Shown: positions 25,250 to 33,631 of the stretch, in pieces
Position numbering within the stretch: the first letter of the stretch is position 1
How the letters are laid out: each line of letters begins with the position of its first letter
Origin: Pedobacter cryoconitis
GTDB taxonomy: Bacteria > Bacteroidota > Bacteroidia > Sphingobacteriales > Sphingobacteriaceae
Reading direction: 5' to 3'
Length of the DNA: 64,000 nt
NCBI RefSeq assembly: GCF_003259615.1
Contig: NZ_QLLR01000001.1
Location: 65,922 to 129,921 of the forward strand
Notes under the pieces: model-generated
Databases searched by the model: none
The model's input: the letters and a program-made list of their open reading frames with translations, nothing else
Told to the model about the DNA's origin: nothing
Translations under genes and position numbers: made by a program

Positions 25250-27335
25250 TTACCTGCGCCTCCCTCTTCGCTCTCATTGCTGAATAAAATTGTGTTGCCT
25301 GCTCCAGATAAGCTGTAGCAAACTCTTCTGTCGGTTCATTTTTATTAATTTGCAGGACGAGTTCACTAAAAGTTGAAGGTAAAACTACCTCACCCGTCTC
25401 TACAAAGTTGGTATCAAACTCTCTGATTACCCCTGTTTGGGTACTGCTGCTGATACTTTTATCCAGTAACAGTGCTTTTGCGGTATTCACAAATACACTA
25501 TAGGAATGATAAATTGCATCAGACCAGGCTTTGCCTTCAAAAGCCGAACCTGCCCATAACAGCTTCTCTTCTCCTTCGAGTAAAAGTGTAGCCACCAAAT
25601 CAATCACTACCCCTGCACATTCGCCTACGCCAATTGCAGTGACAAAGGTTTCTTCATGCCCCCAGTCTACAAACTCTTCATCTTTCAAAGCAGTAAGGTC
25701 TGCCAGTGGTTTTAATAACTGGTAAAAGTGATCCTTACCTTTAGCATCATAATACTGGTGGAAACTTTCATCTGCGCCAGAATTCGCATCATAGTCATCC
25801 AAAACTGTACGCAGGATGGCAGGTGCCCGTTTAGTTGGCGCTTTGATTACACGTTCGGCTACCCGGCCTACGCCATCGCCTACTGTTCCTCCACCTATCA
25901 TGACCTGCACCGCAGGCACAACTTTTCCGTTTGCTTTGACTGAACTTCCATGAAATCCAATGTGTGCCAGACCATGCTGACCGCATGAATTCATACAGCC
26001 GCTTATTTTTATCTTAATATCTTTATCGTAAATCAGATCAGGATATTCTTCCTGAATTACGGCTTCCAGTACCGCTGCAAGAGACATACTGTTCGCAATT
26101 CCTAAATTACAAGTATCTGTTCCCGGGCAGGTCGTAATATCACCCACACTATCAAATCCCGGAACTGCAAAATCCAGTTCATTCAGTGCTTTATATAGAG
26201 GAATCAGTGCTTCTGCGCTGACAAATTTCAATAACAAGCCCTGATTCTGTGTAATCCTGATTTCATCTGCCACATAAGGACGTATCGCCGCTACAAATAA
26301 CCTTGTTTTATCAGTTTTGATGTCCCCTACAGGTACTTTGATATATACTCCATAAAAACCATTTTGTTTTTGCGGAAATACGTTGGTATCCAGCCATCTT
26401 TTATAATGCGTTTCATCTGCCGGGCGCTCATTTGACAGCGCTGCAGTTTCTGGCAATACAGGCATTGGTACTGTACCCAGGTCAACCTTAAAAGTTTTTG
26501 ATTTATTAGCAATAACTTCTTCAGCAATTAAGCGCGTTACTTCTTCTAATCCAAGTTTTTGAACCAGATACTTCATTCTTGCTTTATTTCTGTTGGTTCT
26601 TTCTCCGTGACGGTCAAAAACCCTTAAAACAGACTCTGCATAAGGAATCAATTGATCTTCAGGAAGAAAATCATGCACTATACTCGCCAGAAAAGGTTGC
26701 GCACCTAAACCGCCTGCAAACATGACTTTAAACCCACGCTCGCCTTTTTCATTCAGCTTCGGTATGAAGCCTAAATCATGAATATAACTGAAAGCGGTAT
26801 CTTTCTCTGTTGCTGAAAAAGAGATCTTGATCTTTCTGCCCATTTCCTGGCAGATAGGGTTCCTTAAAAAATATTTAAATACGGCCTGCGCATAAGGAGA
26901 AACATCAAAAAGTTCCTGAGGATTGATCCCTGCATCAGGCGAAGAAGTTACATTTCTAACGGTATTACCACAAGCTTCACGTAAAGTAATATCATCACGC
27001 TCCAGTTCTGCCCACAATTCAGGGGTACGATCCAAACTCACATAATGAATTTGAATGTCCTGCCTGGTGGTTAAATGCAGATTTCCACTACCATATTCAT
27101 CAGAAACATCGGCAATACGCAATAACTGTTTAAAAGTGACTTTTCCGAACGGCAATTTGATACGCACCATTTGTACGCCCGGCTGCCGCTGACCATAAAC
27201 ACCACGCGCAAGCCGAAGACTGCGAAACTTTTCGTCGTGTATTTTTCCTTCACGGAAGGCACGGATCTTTTGTTCAAGATCTATAATATCTTTTTCTACT
27301 ACCGGGTTCTCCAGCTCCGTTCTAAAACTTTGCAT
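25239..27335 (-). CDS. Siroheme sulfite (or nitrite) reductase with C-terminal HEPN-like domain
   Basis: Siroheme/[4Fe-4S] reductase of the NirA/SiR hemoprotein family, 698 aa; related ferredoxin-type enzymes are near 550-600 aa. Two ferredoxin-like half domains are seen (for example LHLTTRQDIQIHYV), and the cluster and siroheme cysteines are in TTCPGTDTCNLG and ISGCMNSCGQHG. Sulfite is the likely substrate because all other operon genes serve sulfate assimilation; nitrite cannot be excluded. Residues about 575 to 690 form an extra all-helical region (AIYHSYSVFVNTAKALLLDK and onward) that looks like a HEPN/UPF0332 domain. First gene of the six-gene operon. Confidence 0.93.
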   Translation of the reverse strand: MQSFRTELENPVVEKDIIDLEQKIRAFREGKIHDEKFRSLRLARGVYGQRQPGVQMVRIKLPFGKVTFKQLLRIADVSDEYGSGNLHLTTRQDIQIHYVSLDRTPELWAELERDDITLREACGNTVRNVTSSPDAGINPQELFDVSPYAQAVFKYFLRNPICQEMGRKIKISFSATEKDTAFSYIHDLGFIPKLNEKGERGFKVMFAGGLGAQPFLASIVHDFLPEDQLIPYAESVLRVFDRHGERTNRNKARMKYLVQKLGLEEVTRLIAEEVIANKSKTFKVDLGTVPMPVLPETAALSNERPADETHYKRWLDTNVFPQKQNGFYGVYIKVPVGDIKTDKTRLFVAAIRPYVADEIRITQNQGLLLKFVSAEALIPLYKALNELDFAVPGFDSVGDITTCPGTDTCNLGIANSMSLAAVLEAVIQEEYPDLIYDKDIKIKISGCMNSCGQHGLAHIGFHGSSVKANGKVVPAVQVMIGGGTVGDGVGRVAERVIKAPTKRAPAILRTVLDDYDANSGADESFHQYYDAKGKDHFYQLLKPLADLTALKDEEFVDWGHEETFVTAIGVGECAGVVIDLVATLLLEGEEKLLWAGSAFEGKAWSDAIYHSYSVFVNTAKALLLDKSISSSTQTGVIREFDTNFVETGEVVLPSTFSELVLQINKNEPTEEFATAYLEQATQFYSAMRAKREAQVNVN

Positions 27336-27395
27336 GTCAATAAATCTTGGTTAAGGATTGTTTTGTTTAAAAGACGTTTTCAGGGTCCATTATTT

Positions 27396-27403
27396 CAAAG
27401 ATA
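27396..27403 (-). promoter_or_regulatory. Possible -7 box of the sulfur operon promoter
   Basis: TATCTTTG on the minus strand matches the Bacteroidota -7 consensus TAnnTTTG, 60 bases before the sulfite reductase start. I could not find a good TTG box at the usual distance, so the call is tentative. Confidence 0.4.
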
Positions 27404-27521
27404 TATATTATACATAGAATTAGTAGTATTTAATGTAAAAAAAGACTAACTATACTCATTCAAAGCACATTAAATGGTTATTTTGATTTTCAAAGGATAA
27501 AATAGTTTGGAAGAAAAGAAA

Positions 27522-27555
27522 AAGCTGCTGTCTTTGTTCAAGAAGACAGCAGCTT
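27522..27555 (-). terminator. Terminator of the GntR-ABC operon
   Basis: A 13-bp perfect stem (AAGCTGCTGTCTT, 27522-27534, and its complement, 27543-27555) with an eight-base loop. On the minus strand it is followed by TTTCTTTTCTT. It lies 25 bases after the last gene of the operon. Confidence 0.9.
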
Positions 27556-27579
27556 AATTTCAAAATGCTCAGGCCAGAT

Positions 27580-28299
27580 TTATTTAATCATTTGCACGAC
27601 TCTTCCGTTCAGCGAGACAGTTGCACTATCAGATAACAGATAGTTTGTTTTTACAATTTTCGGATCCAGCATAGTTAGTTTACTGTTTCCAGGGACGTTC
27701 AAAATAGCACTGTTGATTTTGGTATCCGAAGAGAGTGTAAGTTCTGCGCCTTCACTTGTTTTAGTTCCAACAATTGCATTTAACGTTTGTACTTCCATAC
27801 GATGCAGATAAACACTCACATAGGATTCAATCTTCAAATCGAGCTGCCCCAGGTGATACCCTTTCAAACTAATCTCGCTTGAACCATACGGATAGCGTTC
27901 GCCTTTTTTAGGTTTAAAATTTGAGATTGTTGCAATCGCATTCAAATTTTTGGTAATAATGATAATACGGCCATTGATCCAGGATGATTTCTTTTGCTTA
28001 CTCGCATCAGATTCGCCTAAGTGAAGTGTATGCTGGCTGGCTTCGAATTTCACATTATCTTTAATGTCCCGCTCAACCCATATACCTTCCTGAACCCCAT
28101 ACTCAACTTGAACATTCGATAATCTTTCAGTTTGTATATTGAGTTTTTCTATTCCATTAAAAGGGGTAAAATCCATTCCATCAAAACGACTTTTATATTC
28201 TCCGGTCAAATAAACTGCTTTAAGGGTATAGTTAAAAGCTACTAAAGATCCCAGTACGATCAGGATAGCTGTGATAATTAACATTGTACTTGTCTTCAT
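27580..28299 (-). CDS. Membrane-anchored beta-rich protein, resembling DUF2807-type adhesin heads
   Basis: A 239-aa protein with one N-terminal membrane segment (MLIITAILIVLGSLVAF) and an outside domain made of short repeated strands (for example ELTLSSDTKINSAILNVPG and LLSDSATVSLNGRVV). The repeating strand pattern suggests a beta-helix like the DUF2807 putative auto-transporter adhesin head domain, but I am not sure of the family. It overlaps the GntR regulator by four bases (ATGA) and is the last gene of the ABC operon. This placement suggests a surface or envelope role linked to whatever the ABC module handles. Confidence 0.7.
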   Translation of the reverse strand: MKTSTMLIITAILIVLGSLVAFNYTLKAVYLTGEYKSRFDGMDFTPFNGIEKLNIQTERLSNVQVEYGVQEGIWVERDIKDNVKFEASQHTLHLGESDASKQKKSSWINGRIIIITKNLNAIATISNFKPKKGERYPYGSSEISLKGYHLGQLDLKIESYVSVYLHRMEVQTLNAIVGTKTSEGAELTLSSDTKINSAILNVPGNSKLTMLDPKIVKTNYLLSDSATVSLNGRVVQMIK

Positions 28300-28673
28300 G
28301 GTTGTTCAGGTTTATTATTGGTTTGGATAAAGGTTTCATAGCGTTGTTTAATTTCTTCTATACTGATTTCCAGCAGAGAGATATTTCTAAAAAACTCAGG
28401 GAGTTCCTGTCCCAGGAATTTTTCTTTTCTATAGCTTTTCAGTTTTTCTTTTGCTTCAGGAGCCACAAAGAGGCCAATTCCCCGTTTATTGACAATCACT
28501 TCTTTGACTTGAAGGAACTCATACGCTCGCATTACTGTGTTCGGGTTTACCTGAAGATCTACTGCCAGTTCCCTTACAGACGGAATCTTTTCAATCCATT
28601 TCTCTATCAGTATATTATCTCCGACAAATGCTGCTATTTGCAGATATATGGCTTCGTTTTCTCTAAATTCCAT
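28296..28673 (-). CDS. GntR family regulator, YtrA type
   Basis: A 125-aa transcription factor. Residues 1 to about 70 are the winged helix of the GntR family (IPSVRELAVDLQVNPNTVMRAY split over helices 2 and 3, then NKRGIGLFV as the wing). The C-terminal part is only a short helical dimerisation piece, as in YtrA-type members that control ABC operons. It is the third gene of an ABC operon, one base after the permease stop. A perfect inverted repeat beside the operon promoter (30306-30327) is its likely operator, which implies autoregulation. Confidence 0.92.
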   Translation of the reverse strand: MEFRENEAIYLQIAAFVGDNILIEKWIEKIPSVRELAVDLQVNPNTVMRAYEFLQVKEVIVNKRGIGLFVAPEAKEKLKSYRKEKFLGQELPEFFRNISLLEISIEEIKQRYETFIQTNNKPEQP

Positions 28674-28674
28674 T

Positions 28675-29454
28675 CTATACTTGTTTTTCTTTCAGTTTAA
28701 AAAATGCTGCCGCCCACAATACAATGGATACTGCAAGGAACATCGTAATCAATACTGCAAAAGACTGATCTGTGGGACTTATAAAATAATAGTCGTTTCT
28801 TTCCTGGAGGGATACACCAGCAAATATTGGCTGCATACGTGCATTTGTTTTAAAGAAAAAGCTAATTAATGGCACATTAATCAATTGAAGGGCACCCAGC
28901 ATAATAAAAATGACAAAAGCTGTTTTGATAAAATGCAACTTTTCAAAAAATACCGCTCCAAGGAAAGCTATGGCATGTAGTAAGCCGTAGATCAGAAATG
29001 CTATCATAAATTTATTTTTGCCTTCAACCACGCTAAACAATTCATTTTTCACATTCGGGTTCACATTGCCCAAATAGATCACCAGTGAGTCTACAATAAG
29101 ATAACAGGTAACGAAAATCACTTGAAATATTAAATAAGAATAAACCCATCCAACAAAAAAACGTTCAAAATTAGATACCGGAAGTGTCAATGCCGGGATA
29201 GATCTCTTTTTATCGCTGAGGTCAGCAAATACCATACTGGTAAAAATTGTACCTGATAAAAACATAAAAATAAAGAAGTAGGCAAATTGCGCTTTTACGT
29301 CTAACGATCCACCACCCAGGTAAGCTGTAAAACCCAGCATTAAAGATAAAATACCAATCAATACTGCAGTTGAGATCAGATAGGCCTTATAATGTTCTCT
29401 TGTATGTTTGTTAAGCAACTTAAAAAAGCGCTGAAAACTAAATATATTGTCCAT
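28675..29454 (-). CDS. ABC-2-like membrane permease
   Basis: A 259-aa integral membrane protein with six predicted helices (for example LISTAVLIGILSLMLGF, FAYFFIFMFLSGTIF and AVLITMFLAVSIVLWAAAFF) and no ATPase motif. It is the membrane partner of the ATPase encoded five bases upstream. Such small ATPase-permease pairs with a YtrA-type regulator are often linked to cell envelope or antimicrobial peptide stress in other bacteria; this is inference from the gene set. The cytoplasmic N-terminal stretch (FSFQRFFKLLNKHTREHYK) is typical for Bacteroidota homologues. Confidence 0.85.
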   Translation of the reverse strand: MDNIFSFQRFFKLLNKHTREHYKAYLISTAVLIGILSLMLGFTAYLGGGSLDVKAQFAYFFIFMFLSGTIFTSMVFADLSDKKRSIPALTLPVSNFERFFVGWVYSYLIFQVIFVTCYLIVDSLVIYLGNVNPNVKNELFSVVEGKNKFMIAFLIYGLLHAIAFLGAVFFEKLHFIKTAFVIFIMLGALQLINVPLISFFFKTNARMQPIFAGVSLQERNDYYFISPTDQSFAVLITMFLAVSIVLWAAAFFKLKEKQV

Positions 29455-29459
29455 GTGAT

Positions 29460-30290
29460 TTATTTTAAACTGTCGATAATTGATTGGTTACCAGAAATAA
29501 TGGCATTAAAAAGCATTTCCATATCAACCCTGCCAAATTTTTGTGCGTTATTAATACTAATTGTATTTACGCCGATTGCATTTTCCTCTACATATAATAT
29601 CCCGGAAGTATTTGCCTGGGCCGCTGTAGTAAACAGCAACTTTTCTGCAATGTTATCCAGCGAATTGTTCAGTACAATTTCTTTTTCATGCAGTACAACT
29701 AAGGTATCGATCAGGCTATCCAGATCTCTGACCTGATGGGTAGAAATGATTACACACCTTTCTTCAGTCAGTGCAGAAGCAATTATTTTTCTGAACTGTA
29801 TTTTAGAAGGAATATCCAATCCATTGGTAGGCTCATCCATAATCAATAAAGCAGTATTAGTTGCCAGACCAAAGCAGATCATTACTTTTTTCTGCTGTCC
29901 AAACGATAACTTGTGCAGTTGCTTGTTATCAGGTACATCAAACTGCTTAAGCATTTTATAGAATTGCTCCGTATTAAAATCCGGATAAAAATGTGCTGTA
30001 CTTTCCATGAACTGTACGGCAGTGAGTGCCGGCATGAAAAGCTCTTCGGGTATAAAAAACAGCTCTTGTAAAAAAGCTGGTAAACGATCAGCAGCATTGT
30101 AGTGGTTCAAAGTACAATGACCGGCTAAAGGATAAACGAGTCCGGCTAAGTTTTTCAGTAATGTTGATTTCCCAGCTCCATTTTTTCCGAGCAGTCCATA
30201 AATATGGCCAGCTTCCAGTTTCAGGTTGAGGTTCTTGAACAATAATGAGTTTTTACTGTAGCCAAAGGTTAAGTTAGAAATCTCTATCAT
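29460..30290 (-). CDS. ABC transporter ATP-binding protein
   Basis: Stand-alone ATPase of 276 aa. Walker A is GLLGKNGAGKSTLLKN, the signature is LSFGQQKK, Walker B is LLIMDEPTNGLD, and the switch histidine is in IISTHQVRD. The C-terminal extension of about 70 residues is usual for ABC-2 type ATPases. First gene of a four-gene operon with the permease, GntR regulator and membrane-anchored protein. The start codon is about 40 bases from a well-formed promoter, with the operator palindrome between them. Confidence 0.94.
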   Translation of the reverse strand: MIEISNLTFGYSKNSLLFKNLNLKLEAGHIYGLLGKNGAGKSTLLKNLAGLVYPLAGHCTLNHYNAADRLPAFLQELFFIPEELFMPALTAVQFMESTAHFYPDFNTEQFYKMLKQFDVPDNKQLHKLSFGQQKKVMICFGLATNTALLIMDEPTNGLDIPSKIQFRKIIASALTEERCVIISTHQVRDLDSLIDTLVVLHEKEIVLNNSLDNIAEKLLFTTAAQANTSGILYVEENAIGVNTISINNAQKFGRVDMEMLFNAIISGNQSIIDSLK

Positions 30291-30305
30291 GGTTGTAGCG
30301 TCTAG

Positions 30306-30327
30306 GTGTATTAGTTATCTAATACAC
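30306..30327. promoter_or_regulatory. Operator palindrome of the GntR-ABC operon
   Basis: GTGTATTAG, a four-base spacer, then CTAATACAC: a perfect 9-bp inverted repeat. It lies directly downstream of the -7 box on the minus strand, over the expected transcription start, where a repressor would block initiation. The likely binder is the GntR/YtrA protein encoded in the operon. Confidence 0.85.
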
Positions 30328-30329
30328 TA

Positions 30330-30359
30330 CAAATTTATTAAAGTATTTAACTTTTGCAA
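30330..30359 (-). promoter_or_regulatory. Promoter of the GntR-ABC operon (Bacteroidota consensus)
   Basis: On the minus strand TTG, exactly 19 bases, then TAAATTTG, a full match to the Bacteroidota primary sigma consensus TTG-N19-TAnnTTTG. It points at the ABC ATPase gene and abuts the operator. Confidence 0.85.
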
Positions 30360-30401
30360 CTTTTATTTATAAATATTTATTACCAGGGGACAGGGCAAAA
30401 A

Positions 30402-30436
30402 AAATACCCGGACATCCACCCGGGTATTTCTTTTAT
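30402..30436. terminator. Orphan terminator-like hairpin between divergent genes
   Basis: AAATACCCGG (30402-30411) pairs with CCGGGTATTT (30420-30429) with an eight-base loop. Eight T follow on the minus strand and a TTTCTTTT stretch on the plus strand. The flanking genes diverge, so it does not follow any visible gene. It could insulate the ABC promoter or end a short unannotated RNA. Confidence 0.7.
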
Positions 30437-30589
30437 CAACTAAACCTTAACTAGAAAATACTAACCAAATATTTTACTGGCACAAACATACCAGCCTTAT
30501 ATAAAGTCAATGTTAAAATTGGATAACCTGTTCGTAATGCTCTTATTTTTATTTAAATTTCGCATCTTTTCATACTATCATAACCATAA

Positions 30590-32254
30590 ATGCTGATTTT
30601 AGCTTATATTATTCTTGCCCTGGTAGCACTTTACCTTCTTGTTTATCTTTATAAAAAGAACTTTGCTGTTCAAACACAACGGGAGGAACTCAAGCGGGAT
30701 TGGGGAAGTGCCAAGAACAGCAGATATATTGATATTGATTTAATAGAAAACTACTTCTTAAATACAATTACTGAATCTTCAGAAAAACTACAGCTGATTT
30801 CTGATAAAATAGCAGATGATTTATATATCAATGATGTCTTCAAACTGATCGACAGAACTATATCCAGAGTAGGCCAGCAATTTCTATATGCAAGGCTTAG
30901 AACAATTGATAAAGACCAAACAGACCTGATTTTTCTGGATAAATTTTCAGATCTGATTACCGAAGATGAAAAACTGAGACTCGATATACAGGCCACTTTA
31001 CAAATACTCGAGAAAAACGATTCCTATTACTTCCAGGATCTGATTTATGCAAAGAAAATAGAGGCACCTGCATTTATGCCTATCGTCTATATTCTTTCTG
31101 TTCTGAATGTACTTTCCCTGATTGCTGCGATATTCCATCCGGGCTTCCTGCTTGTCTTTTTTGGAATATTTATTATCAATTCCGGAATTCATTACTGGAA
31201 TAAAAACAAAGTCAGTGTACACACCTCTTCCCTTGGTGAGTTTCTAAAAGCGTTTGATACCGCTAAAAAACTAGATGCTGATGCAAAGATCAATGCACAA
31301 TTCCCGGAAATAACGAATCTCATTAAAGAACTGACTCCGCTGAAAAGAAAAATGTTTGGCGTAAAGCTGGATAACATGGCTGAAGCGGATACAGTGATGA
31401 TTGGCTACATGCTGTTCGAGCTGTTAAAGATTGCCTTCAATGTAGAAATTATCCTTTTTTACTCTATTATTGATTCCCTGAGATCTCAAAAAGACCTGCT
31501 AAAAAGACTTTTTAAATTCATAGGAACTGTTGATACTGCTATTTCTATTGCTTCGCTAAGACATTCATGGGATGGAGAATATTGCAAGCCGGTATTCAAC
31601 CAGGAAAATTGCATCCATATCTCAGGTGTTAAACATCCGTTAGTTATAAATTGTGTTCCGAACGATCTTGATCTACAACATAAAAACCTATTGCTAACGG
31701 GTTCCAATATGTCTGGTAAAACAACTTTTATCAGATCTGTAGGTGTAAACCTGATTCTTGGTCAAACCTTATTTACCTGCATGGCTAAAGAATTCAGTAT
31801 GCCTTATTCAAAAATATTCTCTTCTATTACCATTTCAGACAGTTTACTGGAAGAAAAGAGTTATTATTTTGAAGAAATGAGGATTATCAAAAACTTCATT
31901 GAAGAATCAGTGAGCGAAGAACCTTGTTTCTTCATCCTGGATGAGATTTTCAAAGGAACCAATACGATAGAGCGGGTTTCGGCTGGAAAAGCGATCCTCT
32001 CCTACCTGGCCAAAGGCAATAATATGGTTTTCGTTTCCACCCATGATACCGAGCTTAATGAGTTGCTGAAAACACAATACGAACATTATCATTTCTCTGA
32101 AACTATTGCAGAAGAAGAACTGGTCTTTGACCATACCATTAAAAAAGGCCCTTTAAAAACAAGGAATGCAATCAGAATTCTGGAAATTAATAATTATCCG
32201 GCAGCTGTGATTGCTGATGCGAATGCTACGGTTGATTTACTGATGAAGGATTAG
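30590..32254 (+). CDS. Membrane-anchored MutS-like ATPase
   Basis: A 554-aa protein with the MutS ATPase domain but not the full mismatch repair architecture. It starts with a membrane helix (ILAYIILALVALYLLVYLY) and has a hydrophobic pair near residues 160 to 200 (VYILSVLNVLSLIAAIF and LLVFFGIFIINSGIHYW). The middle resembles a MutS core/clamp region. The C-terminal ATPase has Walker A TGSNMSGKTTF (from about G371), Walker B FFILDEIFKGTN and the STHD motif. The mismatch-recognition domain I is absent. It may not act in mismatch repair; its role is unknown. The last 29 bases overlap the convergent gene. Confidence 0.88.
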   Translation: MLILAYIILALVALYLLVYLYKKNFAVQTQREELKRDWGSAKNSRYIDIDLIENYFLNTITESSEKLQLISDKIADDLYINDVFKLIDRTISRVGQQFLYARLRTIDKDQTDLIFLDKFSDLITEDEKLRLDIQATLQILEKNDSYYFQDLIYAKKIEAPAFMPIVYILSVLNVLSLIAAIFHPGFLLVFFGIFIINSGIHYWNKNKVSVHTSSLGEFLKAFDTAKKLDADAKINAQFPEITNLIKELTPLKRKMFGVKLDNMAEADTVMIGYMLFELLKIAFNVEIILFYSIIDSLRSQKDLLKRLFKFIGTVDTAISIASLRHSWDGEYCKPVFNQENCIHISGVKHPLVINCVPNDLDLQHKNLLLTGSNMSGKTTFIRSVGVNLILGQTLFTCMAKEFSMPYSKIFSSITISDSLLEEKSYYFEEMRIIKNFIEESVSEEPCFFILDEIFKGTNTIERVSAGKAILSYLAKGNNMVFVSTHDTELNELLKTQYEHYHFSETIAEEELVFDHTIKKGPLKTRNAIRILEINNYPAAVIADANATVDLLMKD

Positions 32255-32894
32255 TTAAATCCTGGATAATTGATTTGAAAGTCTTAATATGAAGACTGTC
32301 TCTTGCATTTTCCGGATTCTCTATATAATCTTTGAGCGCTTGTACATATGCTTTACGGAAAGACTCATTCTTAGTATTGGAATTGTACTCGCCCTGTGCT
32401 TTATATAATGGCTGTAAATTTTCGGCAATTTTCCTTTTAATCCCATAAGGTGATTCATCCCTCATGATCACAATATTCTTTTCAAAACCAGGGATATATT
32501 TAACGACGAAACGCTCTCCGCGGGGCGGAATAATAATTTCATTGCGAATCGGATAGATCGAAGCGGTAGTAGTAGAGAAATCCGTTATGACATCTTTTCC
32601 ATCCGCAGTTTGAATGACTGCATCATAATCCCAGATCGGGGAATCATTTAAAGTGGAACTGGTTTCCTGCTCCAGTGTAACTACAGCAGATCCCCTCACA
32701 CCATAATGTGCCAGGAAAGCTGCATTGACGAACTGACCAGTAAAAACATTGGCAAGCGCTAAAATAAAGCTCAGAACTACGTAAAAAATACTTCTGCGCC
32801 AAAAAGAAATAGCAATGCCAGTAATCAGTAACACAAAGAATGACCAGGCCCCATGATGCGCAAACAAGTAGAAAAGCATTGATAATATCTTCAT
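32226..32894 (-). CDS. Hypothetical membrane protein
   Basis: A 222-aa protein with two or three N-terminal membrane segments (SFFVLLITGIAISFW and SIFYVVLSFILALANVF) and a soluble C-terminal domain of mixed strands and helices (SAVVTLEQETSS, then VVKYIPGFEKNIVIM). No family recognised. The 3' end overlaps the MutS-like gene by 29 bases in convergent orientation, and no terminator lies between them, so the transcripts must overlap. Confidence 0.75.
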   Translation of the reverse strand: MKILSMLFYLFAHHGAWSFFVLLITGIAISFWRRSIFYVVLSFILALANVFTGQFVNAAFLAHYGVRGSAVVTLEQETSSTLNDSPIWDYDAVIQTADGKDVITDFSTTTASIYPIRNEIIIPPRGERFVVKYIPGFEKNIVIMRDESPYGIKRKIAENLQPLYKAQGEYNSNTKNESFRKAYVQALKDYIENPENARDSLHIKTFKSIIQDLTNPSSVNQP

Positions 32895-32956
32895 AATTAA
32901 TCTTTTATTCTATATAAAAATAGATTAATATTTCAATATTATCAATGCTGAATTTA

Positions 32957-33490
32957 TTACAAAGCAGGCGCTAAAGGCCAGTCTACAGGAATATCAGTTA
33001 AAGCATGCAGGTAATTCGTAATCACTTTGTCACCTATAACCATTACAATATCAACCAGGTTTCCTTCCGTATAACCTGCTGCATAGAATTCTAGTAAAAG
33101 CTGTGCATCTGCATGTCCTTTGTTCTCTGTGATACTTTTAACCAAATTCGCCAAAGCTGAAAGTTTTGTATCAAAAGTAATCGCAGCTTTACGGATTTCT
33201 AAAATCTGAGCATCAGTAAAGCCATTCATTTTTGCGAAGGCAGTATGGGCGCTCAAACAATATAGACAATCATTGACCTGGCTAACTACTAAATTTATAA
33301 CCTCACGCTCTTTAGCTCTGATAGAGGTTTTTGCGTTTTGCAGCGTCAGGTAATTTCCTAAAGCATTTTCAGAATGTGCAAATGCAGCATATAGATTTGG
33401 AACAAAACCTACCATTTTGTTTAAATTATCAAAAATAGCCTGGTTAGCCGGAGTTACTTCTTCTCTGGTTGGAACTGTGAATGTTTTCAT
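32957..33490 (-). CDS. Carboxymuconolactone decarboxylase/AhpD-like protein
   Basis: A 177-aa all-helical protein of the CMD/AhpD alkylhydroperoxidase-like family. The redox motif is DCLYCLSAHTAFAKMNGF, with the CxxC pair and downstream histidine as in AhpD. The typical N-terminus TREEVTPANQAIFDNL supports the ATG at 33490; an in-frame ATG at 33601 would add 37 unrelated residues. Members remove peroxides or act in antioxidant defence; the true reductant is unknown. It lies 141 bases downstream of an AraC regulator on the same strand. Confidence 0.88.
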   Translation of the reverse strand: MKTFTVPTREEVTPANQAIFDNLNKMVGFVPNLYAAFAHSENALGNYLTLQNAKTSIRAKEREVINLVVSQVNDCLYCLSAHTAFAKMNGFTDAQILEIRKAAITFDTKLSALANLVKSITENKGHADAQLLLEFYAAGYTEGNLVDIVMVIGDKVITNYLHALTDIPVDWPLAPAL

Positions 33491-33631
33491 GCGTTTATTT
33501 ATTAATGTTCTTTTCTTATTGAATACTACAAATATCTGCCTATAAGTGAGCCTGAGCCATAGAGAGACTTCCCGATGATTTGTAATTAATGCCTGAAACA
33601 TGAATACCTGAAACCAGCAGAATCCAGCCAG

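Noticed and set aside
25265..25613. HEPN/MNT toxin-antitoxin module
   Set aside because: The HEPN-like region is fused to a sulfite reductase, lacks an evident RxxxxH motif, and no nucleotidyltransferase lies beside it.
33491..33601. N-terminal extension of the CMD/AhpD-like protein
   Set aside because: The extra 37 residues are unlike the family, whose usual N-terminus begins at 33490.
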